Shown: positions 15,954 through 24,336 of the stretch, piece by piece
How the letters are laid out: each line of letters starts with the position of its first letter
Position numbering within the stretch: position 1 is the stretch's first letter
Origin: Acidimicrobiia bacterium
GTDB taxonomy: Bacteria > Acidobacteriota > Terriglobia > Bryobacterales > Bryobacteraceae
Assembly: GCA_016871315.1 (NCBI GenBank)
Contig: VFZE01000009.1
Location: 62,001-126,000, forward strand
Direction: 5' to 3'
Length of the DNA stretch: 64,000 nt
Notes under the pieces: generated by a model
Told to the model about the DNA's origin: nothing
Database searches by the model: none
What the model saw: the letters and a program-made list of their open reading frames with translations, nothing else
Position numbers and translations under genes: made by a program

Positions 15954-17255
15954 CTACACCTTCGCCAGTTCCCCCGCCAGGCGCTGCACCTTGGCAACCG
16001 CCTCGGCGATTTGGGCCATATCCTCCCGCGGCCCCAGCAGCATTGTCTGCGTCAGCCACACCGCCTGTTCGCACAAGGCGTCATTGGCCGGACAACGGTT
16101 CCGCTCCTCCCATTGATCGAGAAGCTTCGCCGGGTAAATCCGGCGGTACGCTTTGCCTGTCACCGTCTCGCTGATGAACGGCTCCTTGTTAAGCGGGCGG
16201 TAGCCGCCCGAGGCGCGAACGCCTTCCGCCGCCAGCGCCCGCAGAAAAAGTTCCCGCTTCACCCCGGAGAATGCCCGCGCGTCGTAGCGCAGCATGAATA
16301 GGTGCCACGCACTGCGCGTGCAGCCGTCGTAATTCCGCACCGGCTGGATCCCCGGAATCTGCCGCAACAGCGATGTCAGATACCGCGCATTCTCCTCTCT
16401 CCGTCTCGACTGCTCCTCCACGCGCTTCATCTGGCTTAACAGCAGCGCCGCCTGAAACTCGGTCAGCCGCAGATTCGCGCCGCCGGAACGATAGCGGAAA
16501 TCGGCTCCGGTATTCCTCCTCCCGCGCCCGTTGTTGTGGAACGTGTAACAGCGCTCCAGCAGATCATCGCTCGAACAGACAACAGCCCCGCCTTCGCCCG
16601 AATTCAGATTCTTCGAAGCCTGGAAACTGAAGCAGCCCGCCGTGCCCAACGTACCCAGTTTTTTCCCGCGCCATTCGCCCAAGTGCGCCTGGCAGGCATC
16701 CTCGATCACGGGGATTTTCCGCCGCTCCCCGATCGCCAGGATCCGGTCCAGGTCCGCCGCGCCGCCGGCCATGTGCACAGGTACCAGCGCCGCTGTGCGC
16801 TCACTGATCTGCGCCTCCACGTTACCCGCGTCCATCTGAAACGTCTCGATATCGGTATCCACGAAGACCGGCAGCGCGTGATTCAGCAGCACCACGTTGA
16901 TCGTGGCCACAAAGGTGTAGGGCGGCACGATCACCTCGTCACCGGGCCCGATCCCCAGCGCATGGATCGACGTGATCAGGGCGCTGGTTCCGTTCGCCGT
17001 CGCCAGCACATGCCGCGCACCCAGCATCTCCGCGTAGCGCCGCTCAAACTCCTCCACCGCCTTGCCGCCCAGCCTCCCCCACTTGCCCGAGCGCAAAACG
17101 TCGACCAGCGCCTTCTCCTCGCTTGCGTCCTGCACCGGCCACGACGGAAACGGTTTCCGCCGCACCGGCTCCCCGCCCTGAATCGCCAGCTTTCCGTTGG
17201 CGCCCGATACTGCCGTGGCCGCGGCCGCTGTCGCCACAAAATCTCGCCGCTTCAT
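15954..17255 (-). CDS. DegT/DnrJ/EryC1/StrS-family PLP aminotransferase with Tat-like N-terminus
   Basis: 433 residues. A twin-arginine-like leader (MKRRDFVATAAAATAVSGAN) is followed by a full DegT fold: NGTSAL (88-93), VIEDACQAHLG with Asp187 for the pyridine N, and FSFQASKNLNSGEGG with the PLP lysine at Lys215. Family members aminate or dehydrate keto-sugars or make AHBA. The start ATG 17255 has AGAGGTG upstream; the frame is open for a further 110 codons, but those are antisense to the UDG gene. A Tat leader on a PLP sugar aminotransferase is unusual, because such enzymes normally act on nucleotide sugars in the cytosol. Divergent from the UDG gene by 45 bp. Confidence 0.88.
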   Translation of the reverse strand: MKRRDFVATAAAATAVSGANGKLAIQGGEPVRRKPFPSWPVQDASEEKALVDVLRSGKWGRLGGKAVEEFERRYAEMLGARHVLATANGTSALITSIHALGIGPGDEVIVPPYTFVATINVVLLNHALPVFVDTDIETFQMDAGNVEAQISERTAALVPVHMAGGAADLDRILAIGERRKIPVIEDACQAHLGEWRGKKLGTLGTAGCFSFQASKNLNSGEGGAVVCSSDDLLERCYTFHNNGRGRRNTGADFRYRSGGANLRLTEFQAALLLSQMKRVEEQSRRREENARYLTSLLRQIPGIQPVRNYDGCTRSAWHLFMLRYDARAFSGVKRELFLRALAAEGVRASGGYRPLNKEPFISETVTGKAYRRIYPAKLLDQWEERNRCPANDALCEQAVWLTQTMLLGPREDMAQIAEAVAKVQRLAGELAKV

Positions 17256-17300
17256 TGCACGTTCACCTCTGGTGACAATGTTACTCTCGGGGTTGATCCG

Positions 17301-17987
17301 ATGCATCCCCTGTTCCAGCTCCAACAATCCATCACTGCCTGCAACCTCTGCCCGCGCCTGCGTGAACATTGCCGGGAAGTTGCCCGCGTGAAGCGCCGCG
17401 CCTATCTCGACTGGGACTACTGGGGACAGCCCGTTCCCTCCTTCGGCGATCCCGGTGCGCGCCTGCTCATTGTCGGCCTGGCCCCCGGCGCGCACGGCGC
17501 CAACCGCACCGGGCGCATGTTCACGGGCGACTCCTCCGGCGAACTTCTCTACCGCGTTCTGCACGGCTGCGGCTTCGCCTCGCAACCGGAATCCCGCAAC
17601 GCCAGTGACGGCCTGACGCTGATAGACGCCTACATCACCGCCGCCGCCCGCTGCGCCCCGCCCGGCAACAAGCCGTCGCCCGCCGAGCTACACGCCTGCC
17701 GCCCTTACCTCCACCGGGAAATCGGCCTCCTAAGGAACGTTCAAGTGGTTGTCGCCCTGGGCCGCATCGCTTTTGACGCCTACCTCACGGTTCTTGCCGA
17801 AGCCAACCGCATCGCCTCGAAAGCCCCCTACACATTCGCCCACAATAAAACGCACCGCACCGGGAAAGCCGACCCCATCCTCATCAGCTCTTACCACCCC
17901 AGCCAGCAAAACACCTCCACCGGCCGCCTCACCGAGGCCATGCTCCGCGCTGTCTTTCAAAGAGCGAAAAAACTCACTCGCGCCTGA
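17301..17987 (+). CDS. Uracil-DNA glycosylase family 5 (UDGb)
   Basis: 228 residues. Motif A GLAPGAHGANRTGRMFTGD (59-77) is the family-5 signature, lacking the catalytic Asp of family 1, and motif B SYHPSQQNTSTG lies near the C-terminus. Four cysteines (14, 17, 118, 133) are placed as for the 4Fe-4S cluster of families 4 and 5. The enzyme removes uracil, and in this family also hypoxanthine/xanthine-type lesions, in base-excision repair. ATG 17301 gives the family length, although the frame is open far upstream antisense to the aminotransferase. The end overlaps the convergent ThuA gene by 14 bp. Confidence 0.92.
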   Translation: MHPLFQLQQSITACNLCPRLREHCREVARVKRRAYLDWDYWGQPVPSFGDPGARLLIVGLAPGAHGANRTGRMFTGDSSGELLYRVLHGCGFASQPESRNASDGLTLIDAYITAAARCAPPGNKPSPAELHACRPYLHREIGLLRNVQVVVALGRIAFDAYLTVLAEANRIASKAPYTFAHNKTHRTGKADPILISSYHPSQQNTSTGRLTEAMLRAVFQRAKKLTRA

Positions 17988-19050
17988 CCAGCACCGTCCG
18001 CGGCGCACTGCGCTCGACGTTCCCGCTGACCACAATCACCTCGGCCGTAATGTTCTCGTCCAGCCCTGCGGGCGCTTCCGCCACAAGCGCCCTTGGACTC
18101 ACCAGCACAAGGCCCCCCGGCTCGCCGTTCCACAGCACCTGCGTACCCGCCAGCTTCACCGGACTGCCCGCGGCCACCGCCGTCGATCCGCTGGTCAACC
18201 CATCGCCGGAGATCACCACGTACCGCCCCGCCATCACCATACCGTCGCCCGCTTGCCCCAGCGCCGAAACCTGGCCGATCACCGGTGCACTCTTCCTCAC
18301 CGCCGCCGAGCCCTCGGCCTCCCCGGCCAGCCACAGCAGCGTCTGCTCCAGCATCTTCTGGAAGCGCGCGTCCAGCCACGTCTCATCGAAATGTCCCAGC
18401 GCCGTGTAGAAGACCCGCCCCCGCCCGAACTCGCGCACCCACGCGAGCGCGAAGTCGCCATCGTTACGGCTCACTCCCTGGGCCTTCAGATCCGCCGTCC
18501 GCGTATCCAGCGTCATGAGTACGCGCACGCGTTCGCGGGAAAACTCGCGGAACTGGTAGATCTCCTCCAGAATCCGGAATGACGGCGCCAGATGCCGCGC
18601 CGCGGGATGATCGGGATCCTCCACGTCGATCGACACCTCCTGCGTCCACGGATGCCCATCGAAATAGCCGCCGATCAGCTCGCCGTATTCCGGCCAAGTG
18701 TACAAGGTGTCGGTAGCGCTATGCGCTCCTCCAAACCCCTTGCCCGCGCGCACGAACTCCAGCAGCCCCTCGCGTTGAGCCTGCGTCAGCGCCAACTCCC
18801 CGCTGGTGAAGAAGAACAGCACGTCGAACTCCCGCAGCCGCTCCGGCTCCAGCATCGACAGGTCTTCCGTCGAAACCACCTCCAGCTTGCCAGAGCGTTC
18901 CGCGGCCTGCGCCATCACGCGCCGCGACACCTCGATGCTCCCGTGGCGGAAGCCCGCCGAATGCGTCACGTACAGCACGCGCTTGGCGGCCGCGCTCAGC
19001 GTCAGCGCCAGTATCAACCCCACCGAAACAAGCCGGCCCATATCTTCCAT
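17974..19050 (-). CDS. ThuA-domain secreted protein with TIGR03437-like C-terminal domain
   Basis: 358 residues. Signal peptide (MGRLVSVGLILALTLSAAA, counting from the second Met). The ThuA/trehalose-utilisation class I glutamine amidotransferase-like domain follows (~25-240): VLYVTHSAGFRHGSI, FFFTSGELALT, GGAHSATDTLYTWPEYGELI, and the C-terminal ALGHFDETW. The tail (~262-356, PVIGQVSALGQAG..., QVLWNGEPGGLVLVSP) resembles the Solibacter-type TIGR03437 beta domain. Catalytic Cys is absent, as usual for ThuA. ATG 19050 or 19041 may be the start; the long upstream frame is antisense to the PhoD-like gene. Substrate unknown. Confidence 0.85.
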   Translation of the reverse strand: MEDMGRLVSVGLILALTLSAAAKRVLYVTHSAGFRHGSIEVSRRVMAQAAERSGKLEVVSTEDLSMLEPERLREFDVLFFFTSGELALTQAQREGLLEFVRAGKGFGGAHSATDTLYTWPEYGELIGGYFDGHPWTQEVSIDVEDPDHPAARHLAPSFRILEEIYQFREFSRERVRVLMTLDTRTADLKAQGVSRNDGDFALAWVREFGRGRVFYTALGHFDETWLDARFQKMLEQTLLWLAGEAEGSAAVRKSAPVIGQVSALGQAGDGMVMAGRYVVISGDGLTSGSTAVAAGSPVKLAGTQVLWNGEPGGLVLVSPRALVAEAPAGLDENITAEVIVVSGNVERSAPRTVLVRRE

Positions 19051-19059
19051 CCTAAGGCG

Positions 19060-19065
19060 TATCCT
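19060..19065 (+). promoter_or_regulatory. -10-like box ahead of the PhoD-like gene
   Basis: TATCCT followed by 6 nt (GAAAAA) and GTG 19072. No obvious Shine-Dalgarno at normal spacing, so a leaderless start is plausible. Confidence 0.3.
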
Positions 19066-19071
19066 GAAAAA

Positions 19072-21651
19072 GTGAAGATCCCCCGCCGCCAATTCGTTGC
19101 AGGCATCGCCGGCGCCACCCTCACCAAAAAACTCTCCGCCACCACCTTTAAGAGCGATTTCTCCGGCAAGGACGCCATCTGGCCCGGCCCCGCTTTTTGG
19201 ACCAACCCGCTCCAGGACTGGCGCGTGCGCAACGCACGGCTGGAATGCTTCGTCGCCGGAGGAGACCGCAACGTCTATCTGCTCACGCGCGAGATCGCCG
19301 CCATTCCCGGCGACATCGACATCAGCGTCCGGCTCGGCCGGCTGGAGGAAGACCGCGAACCGCTCAAGGACGGATTCATTGGGTTCCGCCTCGGCATCCG
19401 CGGCCACTTTGGCGACTATCGCGACTCGGCCGTGCGCGGTGTAGGAATGAATGCAGGCGTTGCTGCGGACGGCCGGCTCTTTATCGCCGAACTGACCGCC
19501 GACGCCCCGCGCGCCGCCTCGCTTGCGAATCTCGAACTCCGGCTCACCGCCGCGCCCGCTGGAGAAGCCTACAAGATCACGCTCCAGGCACTCGATGAAA
19601 AACGCACACTCCTGGCCGAGCTGACCCGAGAGGTACCTGCGGGATGGCTCCCTGGCGGCATCGCGCTGGTCTGCTCCTCCGGACCGGTAGAAAAATCGCC
19701 GCGCCCGCCCGACCCCATGCAGCCTTCTGGCAGCGTCAAGCGCGGCACACAGCGCGGCGGCACGCTCCGCTTCTGGTTCGAGGACTGGACCGTCGCCGGC
19801 TCGAAAATCACCACCCATCTTGACCGCGTCTTCGGCCCCGTGCTGTTCGCCATGCACACCGTGAGCCGCGGCGTCATGAAGCTGACGGCGCAGATGGCGC
19901 CCGTTGCCGAAGAAAACGAAAAAGTACGGCTCGAGGTTCGCCGCGGCCGCCGCTGGCGCAGAATCGCATCCAGCCCCATCGACGCGCTTTCCCGCACCGC
20001 CACCTTCCGCCTCACCCATTGGGACGACAAACACGACATCGAGTACCGCGTGAACTATCAGGGCGCGACACTGGATGGTGTCATCCGCCATGAGCCCAAG
20101 AACAAACCGAAGCTCACCATCGCCGCACTCACATGCAACAACGACTTCGGCTTTCCCCACTCCGACATCGTCCGCTCCGTGTCTCATTTCAAGCCCGACC
20201 TGCTGCTGTTCACCGGCGACCAGATCTATGAGCGTGTCGGCGAGTACGGCACGCAGATGGAGCCGCTGGAAACCTCCATGCTCGACTACCTGCGCAAGTG
20301 GTTCCTGTTCGGCTGGGCCTACCGCGACCTGCTCTCCACCGTCCCCACGGTGACCCTGCCCGATGATCACGACGTCTTCCACGGCAACGTGTGGGGCGCC
20401 GGCGGCAAGCGCGCCGACAAGCCTCCAGCCGGCACGCCTGGCAACGTCAACAAGGCGTGGCAGGACTCCGGCGGCTATAAGCTGGAGCCCGACGTGGTCA
20501 ACGCCATCCAGCGGACCCAGACTTCACACCTGCCCGATCCGTTCGACCCCGCGCCCGCCGGCGCGGGCATCGGCGTCTACTACACCTCGCTGCTGTGGGG
20601 TGGCGTCAGCTTTGCGCTGCTCGAAGACCGCAAGTGGAAAACGCCCCCGCGCACCGCCATCCCGTGGGCCGATATCGAAAACGGCTGGGCACAGAATCCC
20701 AAGTATGATGGCGCCCGCGATGGCGACGCACCCGGCGCCGATCTGCTCGGCAAGCGCCAGCTCGCTTTCCTCGACAAGTGGGCCGAGGACTGGTCGGGCG
20801 GCGCATTCCTCAAGATCGTTGTCTCGCAAACCTTGTTTGCGAACCTGGCAACCCTGCCGCCTCCGGCCAACAATGACGACGTCACTCCCGGGCTGCCCGT
20901 GAACCCGCCTGGCGTCTTCCCAAAGGGCGAGGTGAAGGTGCAGGATCACGACTCCAACGGCTGGCCTCAAACCGGCCGCAACCAGGCTCTCCGTTCTATG
21001 CGCCGCGCCCTGGCCTTCCACATCGGCGGCGATCAGCACCTGGGCTCGACCGTGCAATATGGCATTGACGCGCACAATGACGCCGCATATTGCCTCTGCA
21101 CTCCCGCCATCTCCAACATCTGGCCCCGCCGCTGGTATCCGCCCGAGAGCGGCGCCAACCGCCGGCCGGGCGCTTCGTTTTATACCGGGGAGTTCCTGGA
21201 CGGCTTCGGCAACCGCATCACGGTTCACGCCGTGGCGAACCCGCAGGCTTTCGGCGCCGAACCCGCCACGCTTCACGATCGCGCTCCCGGTTACGGCATC
21301 GTCGAAATCGAGCGCGCCACGCGCCGCATCACCATCGCGAATTGGCCACGCTACGCAGACCCGTCGCGGCCGGCCGCCAAGCCGTACCCCGGCTGGCCCA
21401 TTACGATCCACCAGTACGATAACGGGCTCAGCGCGGCTCCCTTTCAGCTGGAGCCGGTTACTCTCACCAGTCACGCCCCCATTGTCCAAGTGGTTGAGGA
21501 ATCTTCCGGACACGTTCTATACACCCTGCGCCCCGAAGGGCGTTCCTTCACGCCCCAGGTCTTTCACCGCGGAAGCTATAGCGTAAAATTGCTCACGGAA
21601 GGCGGACGTGAGGTAAGCGTGTCGCGAGGCATCGAAGCCCGTGCCGGATAA
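19072..21651 (+). CDS. PhoD-like metallophosphatase / phosphodiesterase, Tat-exported
   Basis: 859 residues from GTG 19072, where a twin-arginine-like leader begins (KIPRRQFVAGIAGATLTKK). A concanavalin-like beta region occupies ~45-250. The metallophosphatase follows: FTGDQIYE (~379-386), LPDDHDVFHGNVWG (~429-442), and GGDQHLGS (~651-658) near the C-terminal metal site. These blocks match alkaline phosphatase D/PhoD and its relatives, which hydrolyse phosphodiesters or phosphomonoesters outside the cytoplasm using metal. The start is supported by the leader; the frame is open ~160 codons upstream, antisense to ThuA. Its stop overlaps the next gene by 11 bp, suggesting coupling. Exact substrate unknown. 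Confidence 0.85.
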   Translation: MKIPRRQFVAGIAGATLTKKLSATTFKSDFSGKDAIWPGPAFWTNPLQDWRVRNARLECFVAGGDRNVYLLTREIAAIPGDIDISVRLGRLEEDREPLKDGFIGFRLGIRGHFGDYRDSAVRGVGMNAGVAADGRLFIAELTADAPRAASLANLELRLTAAPAGEAYKITLQALDEKRTLLAELTREVPAGWLPGGIALVCSSGPVEKSPRPPDPMQPSGSVKRGTQRGGTLRFWFEDWTVAGSKITTHLDRVFGPVLFAMHTVSRGVMKLTAQMAPVAEENEKVRLEVRRGRRWRRIASSPIDALSRTATFRLTHWDDKHDIEYRVNYQGATLDGVIRHEPKNKPKLTIAALTCNNDFGFPHSDIVRSVSHFKPDLLLFTGDQIYERVGEYGTQMEPLETSMLDYLRKWFLFGWAYRDLLSTVPTVTLPDDHDVFHGNVWGAGGKRADKPPAGTPGNVNKAWQDSGGYKLEPDVVNAIQRTQTSHLPDPFDPAPAGAGIGVYYTSLLWGGVSFALLEDRKWKTPPRTAIPWADIENGWAQNPKYDGARDGDAPGADLLGKRQLAFLDKWAEDWSGGAFLKIVVSQTLFANLATLPPPANNDDVTPGLPVNPPGVFPKGEVKVQDHDSNGWPQTGRNQALRSMRRALAFHIGGDQHLGSTVQYGIDAHNDAAYCLCTPAISNIWPRRWYPPESGANRRPGASFYTGEFLDGFGNRITVHAVANPQAFGAEPATLHDRAPGYGIVEIERATRRITIANWPRYADPSRPAAKPYPGWPITIHQYDNGLSAAPFQLEPVTLTSHAPIVQVVEESSGHVLYTLRPEGRSFTPQVFHRGSYSVKLLTEGGREVSVSRGIEARAG

Positions 21652-24205
21652 CCGCTCACGGTGGTTGCTTAGATTAGGCGCGGTCCTTTTCTTCCCAGTG
21701 TTTCTTGGCGCTGCGCAGGAGGTTTGCCGGCTCGGAATGGAAGCTGCACGCGCCCGGGATTGGGCCGCCGCGGAAAAGCATCTGCTGGCCTGCCGCCAAG
21801 CAAGCCCGTCGCTGCTTGATGCACACCTGATGTTGTGTGCGGTGTATCAGCAAACCGGAAACGCGGCGGCACTGGAAGAAGCTGCCTTGGAAGCAATCCG
21901 CCATCACCCCAACGATATTCGCTTTTATCTGACCGCTGGGACGTACGCCGGCAGGAGACAGGAGTTTGTTCGCGCGGTGGATATCCTGGATAAAGGTCTG
22001 GCGCGCTGGCCATCGGATCCCAAGCTGCTCAACCTGGCATCCAGCGCTCTATTGGGGCTAGGGCAGCAACTGTTGGACCAGGGTAATTCGGCAGGCGCCG
22101 CTGCCGCGCTTTCCCGGGCGCACGAGATGGCGCCCGGCGATGTCGACATTCTCCTCAACCTCGGCCGCGCCGAGCACAACCTACATCGCGCGGCGGACGC
22201 GTTGCGGCGATTTGACCGCGTAGTCGAACAGCGGCCGGACACACCGCTGATCCGTTTCCACCGTGGACTTGCCTTACACAGCCTCGGTGACTTTGACGCC
22301 GCCATCGGCGAGATGACGCTGGAGATCGATTCCGGCTCCAACTACGGCCCGGCCTACATGGTGCGCGCGATGTGCTGGATCGCCAAGGGGGAGTGGGGCC
22401 GCGCCGCGCCGGACGCCTCGCAAGCGGCCAAGCTGATGCCTGAGGACGCACGGGCGCAATTCACGTGGGCCCGCTGCCTGATGCAGAGCGGTGATCACAA
22501 GCAGGCCGAGGTTGCGCTCCGCAAGACCGTCGCATTAGACAAGGACGATTCCGCGGCGGCGAACATGCTTGCGCAACTCTTGCTGCGCACCGCAAGAGCG
22601 GGGAACCAACCGGAAGAGACAAAGCAAACCCCAGTGGCGATCCCACGCTTCGTGAACACCGCCGCGAAAGCAGGGCTCACGATCAAAGTGGTGAATGGGG
22701 ATGAGAAAGAAAAGAAATTCCTGCCAGAGTCCATCGGCGGCGGCTTGGCGGTGATCGACTACAACGGCGACGGCTGGATGGATCTCTACATCGTCAACGG
22801 CACGACGATCGAGCAAGCGCGCGGCGGAAAAATCACGCAGCGCAGCGCGCTTTACCGCAACAACCGGGACGGAACTTTCACCGACGTCACGATGCAGGCG
22901 GGCGTTCCCGGCGGCGGATGGGGTAAGGGGGTGCTCGCCGCCGACTTCAACAACGACGGCTGGACGGACCTTTACATCCTCAACCTCGGGCCGAACATTC
23001 TCTATTGGAACAACGGGGACGGCACGTTCCGCGAAGGCACCAGACAGGCGGGCGTCGGCGGCGGGAATGCCTGGTCCTCGGCGGCAGCGGCGGCGGATTT
23101 CGACAAGGACGGCGATCTGGACCTGTTCGTCGCCAACTATCTGGAATACGATCTGAACGACCTGCCCAAGGAGGGCCAGTTCTGCGAATACCAGGGGATC
23201 AAGGTAGCCTGCGGTCCGCGAGGATTGAAAGGCGCCAGAGACGTCTTCTACCGCAACAACGGCGATGGCACTTTCACCGATATCAGCAAGGAGTCAGGGC
23301 TTGCCGATGAGGCGGGCCACTACGGCCTCGGCGCGGCGTGGGGAGACTATGACAACGACGGAGACCTGGATCTCTTCGTGGCCAACGACAGCACACCGAA
23401 TTACCTGTACCGGAACAATGGCGACGGCACGTTTGCCGAAGTGGCGCTGGAAGCGGGCGTGGCTTACAGCGAAGACGGACGGGAGCAAGCATGCATGGGC
23501 GTCGAGTTCGAGGACCTGGACAATGACGGGCTGCTGGACATCATGGTCACCAATTTCTCCGAGGACTACAACACCATGTACCGCAACCTGGGCGGTGGCG
23601 TGTTTCAGGACATCTCGCACCAGGCAGGGTTGGTAGCCGATAGTTGGGCCGACCTGAGTTGGGGTGTGGGTTTTTTTGATTTCAACAACGACGGGTGGAA
23701 GGACGTTTTTGTAGGCAATGGTCACATCTACCCGCAGGTGGACCGGCGCCCCGGCAAAGTGCGCTACCGCCAGACCAGCAAGCTCTATTTGAACGACGGC
23801 AGCCGGCGGTTGAAGAATGTGAGCACGGAAGCCGGGTTGACGGCGCTGAAGTCCAGCCGTGGCGCCGCCTTCGCCGACTTCAATAACGACGGGTGGATGG
23901 ATATCGCAGTGGTCGATCTGGATGAGGCTCCTTCGCTGTTCATCAACCAGGGCGGCGAAAACCACTGGCTGATGATTGCCGTCAAAGGTGACGCGGCACG
24001 AGTCTGGGTGAAGGCCGGCGGGAAGGAACAGATGCGGGAGTTCAAGTTCGGTGGGAGCTACGCGTCCACCAATGACCCCCGGGCGCACTTCGGCCTGGGA
24101 ACGGCGGAAATGGCAGAGGAAGTCCGGGTGGTGTGGCGCGATGGCCGTACGCGCGTAATGAGAAACGTAAGGCCGAATCGAACCATTCAGCTGGCGCCGG
24201 AATAG
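21641..24205 (+). CDS. TPR-containing CRTAC1-type FG-GAP/ASPIC-UnbV secreted protein
   Basis: 854 residues, start GTG 21641 inside the end of the PhoD-like gene. Signal peptide at ~8-25 (LLRLGAVLFFPVFLGAAQEV). About nine TPR units run to ~320 (e.g. HLMLCAVYQQTGNAAALEEA). Then come at least seven FG-GAP/VCBS repeats with DxDxDG calcium loops (DYNGDGWMDLYIVNG, DFNNDGWTDLYILNLG, DFDKDGDLDLFVANY, DNDGDLDLFVANDS). An ASPIC/UnbV tail (SYASTNDPRAHFGLG, VRVVWRDG) ends it. TPR-CRTAC1 fusions like this are widespread in Acidobacteriota but uncharacterised. It directly precedes an Oar receptor, hinting at a shared surface role. Confidence 0.92.
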   Translation: MPDNRSRWLLRLGAVLFFPVFLGAAQEVCRLGMEAARARDWAAAEKHLLACRQASPSLLDAHLMLCAVYQQTGNAAALEEAALEAIRHHPNDIRFYLTAGTYAGRRQEFVRAVDILDKGLARWPSDPKLLNLASSALLGLGQQLLDQGNSAGAAAALSRAHEMAPGDVDILLNLGRAEHNLHRAADALRRFDRVVEQRPDTPLIRFHRGLALHSLGDFDAAIGEMTLEIDSGSNYGPAYMVRAMCWIAKGEWGRAAPDASQAAKLMPEDARAQFTWARCLMQSGDHKQAEVALRKTVALDKDDSAAANMLAQLLLRTARAGNQPEETKQTPVAIPRFVNTAAKAGLTIKVVNGDEKEKKFLPESIGGGLAVIDYNGDGWMDLYIVNGTTIEQARGGKITQRSALYRNNRDGTFTDVTMQAGVPGGGWGKGVLAADFNNDGWTDLYILNLGPNILYWNNGDGTFREGTRQAGVGGGNAWSSAAAAADFDKDGDLDLFVANYLEYDLNDLPKEGQFCEYQGIKVACGPRGLKGARDVFYRNNGDGTFTDISKESGLADEAGHYGLGAAWGDYDNDGDLDLFVANDSTPNYLYRNNGDGTFAEVALEAGVAYSEDGREQACMGVEFEDLDNDGLLDIMVTNFSEDYNTMYRNLGGGVFQDISHQAGLVADSWADLSWGVGFFDFNNDGWKDVFVGNGHIYPQVDRRPGKVRYRQTSKLYLNDGSRRLKNVSTEAGLTALKSSRGAAFADFNNDGWMDIAVVDLDEAPSLFINQGGENHWLMIAVKGDAARVWVKAGGKEQMREFKFGGSYASTNDPRAHFGLGTAEMAEEVRVVWRDGRTRVMRNVRPNRTIQLAPE

Positions 24206-24221
24206 CCCGGGCGGGGGGGGG

Positions 24222-24249
24222 TTGACAGAGCCCCTCCCAAACGTATATT
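24222..24249 (+). promoter_or_regulatory. Strong sigma70 promoter of the second Oar-like receptor
   Basis: Perfect -35 TTGACA (24222-24227), 16-bp spacer, -10 TATATT (24244-24249, one mismatch). It begins 17 bp after the upstream stop and leaves an ~80-nt leader, so the receptor is independently and probably strongly transcribed. Confidence 0.75.
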
Positions 24250-24336
24250 GTCCCAAGCAACGACAATTTCAGGGATTGAACAAAAAGTTCTAGTCATGGA
24301 AACAGTGTCTAGCTTCAGAAGAGAGGAATGATGGAT

